DNA of 64,000 nt from Coriobacteriaceae bacterium (GTDB taxonomy: Bacteria > Actinomycetota > Coriobacteriia > Coriobacteriales > Coriobacteriaceae). Each line of letters starts with the position of its first letter. Position 1 is the first letter of the stretch. Where the stretch lies: contig CADFMD010000010.1 of NCBI GenBank assembly GCA_902835305.1, positions 1-64,000 on the forward strand. Direction: 5' to 3'. Positions 60,566 to 64,000 of this stretch are shown here, in pieces. A model generated the notes under the pieces. The model did not search any database, was not told the origin of the DNA, and was given only the letters and a program-made list of their open reading frames with translations. The position numbers and the translations under genes were made by a program.

Positions 60566-61711
60566 ATGGACCTTGCTGACATCCGCCGGGCCATCGATGG
60601 CATCGACACCACGCTCCTCAACAGCTTTGTTGAGCGCATGGACATTGCCACCGAGGTCGCCAAGTCAAAAAACGAGATGGGCAAGGCCGTCTTCGACCCC
60701 GCCCGTGAGCGCTCCAAGCTCAACAACCTCGCCAGCCGCGCACCCGAGCGCTACGAGGCGCAGACCATCACGCTATTCCGCCTCCTCATGAGCATGAGCA
60801 AGGCCGAGCAGCAGCGCTATATCAACGAGCTCAAGGGCATCACGGTCTCGCAAAGGGCACACGCCACGGCCGAGGCCTTCGATACGCCCTTCCCCCAGAC
60901 GGCCACCGTTGCCTGCCAGGGTGTTGAGGGCGCTTACAGTCAAATCGCCGCGTGCAAACTCTTCGACGTGCCCGACATCGCGTTTTTCGAGACCTTCGAG
61001 GGCGTTATGCGCGCCGTGCGCGACGGCTTCTGCGAGTTTGGCGTGCTGCCCATCGAGAACTCCACCGCCGGCTCAGTCAACGCCGTCTACGACCTGCTCG
61101 CCCAGTTCGACTTCCACATCGTGCGCTCGCTTCGCCTCAAAATCGACCACAACTTGCTCGTCAAGCCCGGCGCCAAGCTTGCGGACGTGCACGAGGTCTA
61201 CAGCCACGGCCAGGCCATTGCCCAATGCGCCGGCTTTATCGAGGCGCACGACCTGCACGCCACCAAGTACCCCAACACGGCCATGTCGGCCGAGATGGTC
61301 GCCAGCTCCGAACGCACCGATGTTGCCGCGATCGCATCGCGCAGCTGCGCCGCACTCTACGGCTTGGAGGTACTGGAGCCCAACATCCAGGACTCGGACA
61401 ACAACTACACGCGCTTTGTCGTCATCAGCCGCGAGCCACGCGTCTACCCCGGCGCCAACCGCACCTCGCTCATGATTACCACGGCCAACGAGCCGGGCGC
61501 ACTCTATCGCGTACTCGAGCGCTTCTACGCGCTCAATATCAACCTCATCAAGCTCGAGAGCCGCCCCATCCCCGGGCACGACTTTGAGTTTATGTTCTAC
61601 TTTGACCTGGACTGCCCCTTTGGCAGCAAGGCCCTCGACGACCTGCTCGACTCGATCGACGACGTATGCGAGAGTTTCACCTACTTTGGCAGCTACACGG
61701 AGGTGCTCTAG
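60566..61711 (+). CDS. pheA: Bifunctional chorismate mutase/prephenate dehydratase (P-protein)
   Basis: Makes phenylpyruvate for phenylalanine. Residues 1-90 form an AroQ-type chorismate mutase helix bundle (LADIRRAIDGIDTTLLNSFVERM). About 110-290 is the dehydratase, with VACQGVEGAYSQIAA, PIENSTAGSVNAVYDLL and the TRF motif in NYTRFVVIS. About 300-381 is an ACT domain with NEPGALYRVLERF and ESRP, the Phe-binding regions. ATG 60566 is five bases after GAAAGGGG; the longer frame reads back into aroC. Confidence 0.95.
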   Translation: MDLADIRRAIDGIDTTLLNSFVERMDIATEVAKSKNEMGKAVFDPARERSKLNNLASRAPERYEAQTITLFRLLMSMSKAEQQRYINELKGITVSQRAHATAEAFDTPFPQTATVACQGVEGAYSQIAACKLFDVPDIAFFETFEGVMRAVRDGFCEFGVLPIENSTAGSVNAVYDLLAQFDFHIVRSLRLKIDHNLLVKPGAKLADVHEVYSHGQAIAQCAGFIEAHDLHATKYPNTAMSAEMVASSERTDVAAIASRSCAALYGLEVLEPNIQDSDNNYTRFVVISREPRVYPGANRTSLMITTANEPGALYRVLERFYALNINLIKLESRPIPGHDFEFMFYFDLDCPFGSKALDDLLDSIDDVCESFTYFGSYTEVL

Positions 61712-62962
61712 ATGACCGATACCGCCGCAACCCGTCCCTACGGCGTGCTGGGCCGCGTGCTGGGCCACAGCTACACCCCGACCATCTACAAAGAGCTCGC
61801 AGGCCTGGAGTACGTGCGTTTTGAGCGCGAGCCCGAGGATCTTGAGGCTTTTATGACGGGTGACGAGTGGGAGGGCACCAACGTGACCATCCCCTACAAG
61901 CGCGCCGTCATGGAATACCTGGACGAGTTGAGTCCGCTCGCCGAGCGCATGGGCAACGTCAACACCATCACGCGCCTGCCCGACGGCCGCCTGCGCGGCG
62001 ACAACACCGACTACTTTGGTTTTCAGTGTCTGGTCGAGGAGTTGGGCGTAGAGGTTGCCGGTAAGAAGGTCCTCGTGCTCGGCGCCACCGGCGGTGCCGG
62101 CACCACGGCCAGCATGGTGCTCGACGACCTGGGCGCCATCGTCGTACCCGTGGGTCGCACGAGCGAGGTCAATTACGACAACATCGCGCAGCAGTCCGGT
62201 GCAACACTGCTCGTCAACTGCACACCTGCCGGCATGTTCCCCCACTGCCCCGACGCTCCCTGCACGCTCGAAGGACTCGATGCGCTCGAGGGCGTCATCG
62301 ACATCGTCTACAACCCCGCCCGTACGGGTCTGATGCTCGAGGCCGAGCGCCGAGGCATCCCCTGCATCGGCGGCCTGCTCATGCTTGTTGCCCAGGCGGC
62401 ACAAGCTGTCGAGCGCTACACCGGCCAGATTACTCCGCGTGAGCGCATCCTGGATGTGACGGAGCGCCTGTCCCACCGCGAGCAGAACATTGCCCTGATC
62501 GGCATGCCGGGTTCGGGCAAGACCCGTGTGGGCGAGCAGATCGCCCAGCTCACGGGTCGCGAGCACATCGACTTGGACGCCGCGCTTGAGGAGCGCCTGG
62601 GGATGCCCTGCGCCGACTTTATCGTCGAGCGCGGCGAGGCAGCCTTCCGCGAGCAGGAGACGGCGGAGCTGGCCGACATCTCCAAGCGCAGCGGCCTGGT
62701 GCTTTCCACGGGCGGCGGCGTGGTCACACGCGACGAGAACTACCCGCTGCTGCACCAGAACAGCCAGATCGTGATGCTCAACCGCAAGCTCGACGAACTC
62801 GCCCATAAGGGTCGCCCCATCACCGCACGCGATGGCATCGATAAGCTCGCCGAGCAGCGCATGCCGCGCTACCGCGCCTGGGCCGACTACATCATCGACT
62901 CACGCGACTGCGCCGCCAACACCGCCCGCGCCGTCCTCGAGACCCTCCCACCCGCTCTCTAA
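61712..62962 (+). CDS. aroE: Fused shikimate dehydrogenase-shikimate kinase (AroE-AroK)
   Basis: 416 residues encoding two adjacent pathway steps. Residues 1-250 are AroE: catalytic Lys in NVTIPYKR, Asp in GDNTDYFGF, NADP-binding VLVLGATGGAGTTA, and GGLLMLVAQAAQAVERYTG. The substrate motif HSxSP is HSYTP here. Residues about 265-416 are AroK: P-loop GMPGSGKTRVG, DLD, AAFREQE, STGGGVV and lid KGRPI. The ATG is flush with the pheA stop and GGAGG is eight bases upstream. Followed by a long palindromic terminator. Confidence 0.95.
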   Translation: MTDTAATRPYGVLGRVLGHSYTPTIYKELAGLEYVRFEREPEDLEAFMTGDEWEGTNVTIPYKRAVMEYLDELSPLAERMGNVNTITRLPDGRLRGDNTDYFGFQCLVEELGVEVAGKKVLVLGATGGAGTTASMVLDDLGAIVVPVGRTSEVNYDNIAQQSGATLLVNCTPAGMFPHCPDAPCTLEGLDALEGVIDIVYNPARTGLMLEAERRGIPCIGGLLMLVAQAAQAVERYTGQITPRERILDVTERLSHREQNIALIGMPGSGKTRVGEQIAQLTGREHIDLDAALEERLGMPCADFIVERGEAAFREQETAELADISKRSGLVLSTGGGVVTRDENYPLLHQNSQIVMLNRKLDELAHKGRPITARDGIDKLAEQRMPRYRAWADYIIDSRDCAANTARAVLETLPPAL

Positions 62963-62963
62963 C

Positions 62964-63006
62964 AAAAACCACCACAAAGGGGACAGGCACCTTTGTGGTG
63001 GTTTTT
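62964..63006 (+). terminator. 17-bp perfect palindromic hairpin after aroE-aroK
   Basis: AAAAACCACCACAAAGG (62964-62980) and CCTTTGTGGTGGTTTTT (62990-63006) pair perfectly around GGACAGGCA. A and T runs at both ends make it a bidirectional terminator. It begins two bases after the aroEK stop and lies within the aro locus, before aroQ. Its length and symmetry also suit a dispersed palindromic repeat. Confidence 0.8.
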
Positions 63007-63048
63007 CATTCCGCCTTGCCAAATCGACCAACTGCAAAGGAAACAACC

Positions 63049-63486
63049 ATGAAAGCACTCGTCATCAACGGCCCCAACCTCAACATGCTCGGCATTCGCG
63101 AGCCGGGCATCTACGGCAGCGACAACTACGACCGCCTGGTCCAGATCTGCCAGGAGGCAGGCGCCGCGCAGGGCTTTGACGAGGTCGAGGTCTTCCAGTC
63201 CAACCACGAGGGCAGCATTGTCGACAAGATCCAGGAGGCCTACGGCAAGGTCGACGGCATCGTCATCAACCCGGCTGCCTACACGCACACGAGCGTGGCG
63301 ATCCTCGACGCCCTCAAGGCCGTCGCCATCCCTGCCGTCGAGGTCCACATCAGCGCCGTCGAGACCCGCGAGGACTTCCGCCAAGTGAGCTACGCACGCC
63401 TAGCCTGCTTCGCCACCATTACGGGCGAAGGCCTGATGGGCTACGCCCACGCGCTGGAGCTGCTGAGGGAGCATCTCGAAAAGTAG
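63049..63486 (+). CDS. aroQ: 3-dehydroquinate dehydratase, type II
   Basis: Third shikimate step. ALVINGPNLNMLGIREPGIYG opens the 145-residue type II enzyme, whose catalytic Tyr is in this segment; EVFQSNHEGSIVDKIQEA, INPAAYTHTSVAI and VEVHISAVETREDFR follow. ATG 63049 is set by AAGGA and homology. It completes the pathway in this locus but is set off from the other genes by the palindromic hairpin. Confidence 0.95.
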   Translation: MKALVINGPNLNMLGIREPGIYGSDNYDRLVQICQEAGAAQGFDEVEVFQSNHEGSIVDKIQEAYGKVDGIVINPAAYTHTSVAILDALKAVAIPAVEVHISAVETREDFRQVSYARLACFATITGEGLMGYAHALELLREHLEK

Positions 63487-63535
63487 CCTCGCGAGCAAAT
63501 TTATCAACGCCGATCCGCGCGCCAATAAAGTCAGT

Positions 63536-63573
63536 GCCGGCAGCAGTAACCTAACTGCTGCCGGCAATTTATT
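63536..63573 (+). terminator. Terminator of aroQ
   Basis: Perfect 12-bp stem GCCGGCAGCAGT/ACTGCTGCCGGC, six-base loop, then AATTTATT. Confidence 0.85.
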
Positions 63574-63617
63574 ACTGGCTTATAATCGTTGCAGCCACAC
63601 AACGTCTGGAGACTCGC

Positions 63618-64000
63618 ATGCTCAGCATCCATCTGGGAGATTACCCCGGTTCCATCTACGACACCGAGACCTATTTTAGGAACTCATACCTGGACTCATG
63701 GTTCGAAGACCCGATGGCTGCACAGATCATTAAAAGTGTGGACGGATCAGAGTTGATCGGTCCCCACAACATCGTAAGCAAACAGTTGGGATCGATTACC
63801 CCGCTCGAACTATCTGGCGGCGTTAAGACGCTGCTGCTGGTACGCAATCTCCCAAACATGGTGTTCAACGCATCGACCTGCGGAGACAACTGCGCCCGCT
63901 GGCTACTCAAAATTGGTAAGGAGCAAGATGTCCTCGTAACCCTTTACCACATCATGAAATTCCCTTGGAAGCGATTTGAGATCCGCATCGATAACGATGG
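63618..64000 (+). CDS. DUF4869-like protein, N-terminal part
   Basis: The window holds 127 codons of an open frame starting MLSIHLGDYPGSIYDTETYF. Segments such as GPHNIVSKQLGSITPLELSGGVKTLLL and STCGDNCARWLLKIG match my memory of the DUF4869 family of gut anaerobes, whose function is not known. GGAG six bases before the ATG and TATAAT at 63581-63586 support expression. Codon use is less GC-biased than the aro genes. It runs off the window edge. Confidence 0.7.
   Translation, partial: MLSIHLGDYPGSIYDTETYFRNSYLDSWFEDPMAAQIIKSVDGSELIGPHNIVSKQLGSITPLELSGGVKTLLLVRNLPNMVFNASTCGDNCARWLLKIGKEQDVLVTLYHIMKFPWKRFEIRIDND

Noticed and set aside
61073..62806. 577-residue minus-strand frame over pheA and aroE-aroK
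   Set aside because: Antisense shadow with repetitive Val/Ala/Gly/Asp composition and no domain.
1..64000. CRISPR arrays, insertion sequences, prophage or integrase islands
   Set aside because: No regularly spaced repeats, transposase motifs or phage genes were seen. XerC is in a conserved housekeeping neighbourhood, not beside an attachment site.

Overview
The window looks like chromosomal DNA from a high-GC Gram-positive anaerobe of the class Coriobacteriia (Actinomycetota), most likely a Collinsella or close relative. This is inferred from strongly GC-biased third codon positions, many TTG and GTG starts with strong Shine-Dalgarno sites, an AdhE plus pyruvate phosphate dikinase fermentative metabolism, MEP isoprenoid genes and Gram-positive operon orders. 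No species marker (rRNA) is present.

Layout. (1) 1-2596, minus strand: an AT-richer secreted surface protein that runs off the left edge and whose frame is broken at a run of seven G; upstream lies a 444-base divergent control region. (2) 3041-6542, plus: adhE and a small APH-type kinase. (3) 6715-16827, minus: the classic block rpsB-tsf-pyrH-frr-uppS-cdsA-dxr-rseP-ispG-proS (translation, undecaprenyl and phospholipid precursors, MEP pathway, site-2 protease). (4) 17047-22256, minus: yraN-comM-dprA-trmFO-xerC (DNA processing, tRNA modification). (5) 22446-23669, minus: rplS and rnhB. (6) 23879-30848, minus: glyQ-glyS, the PPDK regulatory protein and ppdK. (7) 30908-33398, minus: rpsP-khpA-rimM-trmD-lepB, with divergent dinB on plus. 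(8) 34952-38951, minus: rplU-rpmA-obgE-nadD-yqeK-rsfS. (9) 39019-48624, minus: mreB-mreC-mreD-mrdA-rodA, followed by a DUF697-like protein and a B12-binding radical-SAM/DUF2344 pair. (10) 48740-54822, minus: tRNA-Arg(CCG), a P-type ATPase, a zinc-ribbon membrane protein, a cyclophilin and a TPR membrane protein. (11) 55027-63486, plus: an aromatic amino-acid locus holding every enzyme of the shikimate pathway (aroF, aroB, aroA, aroC, fused aroE-aroK, aroQ) plus tyrA and pheA. (12) 63618-64000, plus: the start of a DUF4869-like gene.

Most of the window is conserved core genome. The parts that deserve attention are the G-tract break in the surface protein and its palindrome-rich upstream region, a leader with a terminator hairpin and mini-ORF in front of aroF, a probable ATA start for xerC, a winged-helix-like insertion inside RseP, an array of GGTAAA motifs upstream of ppdK, a 17-bp palindrome inside the aro locus, and several uncharacterised membrane proteins beside the cell-shape operon.
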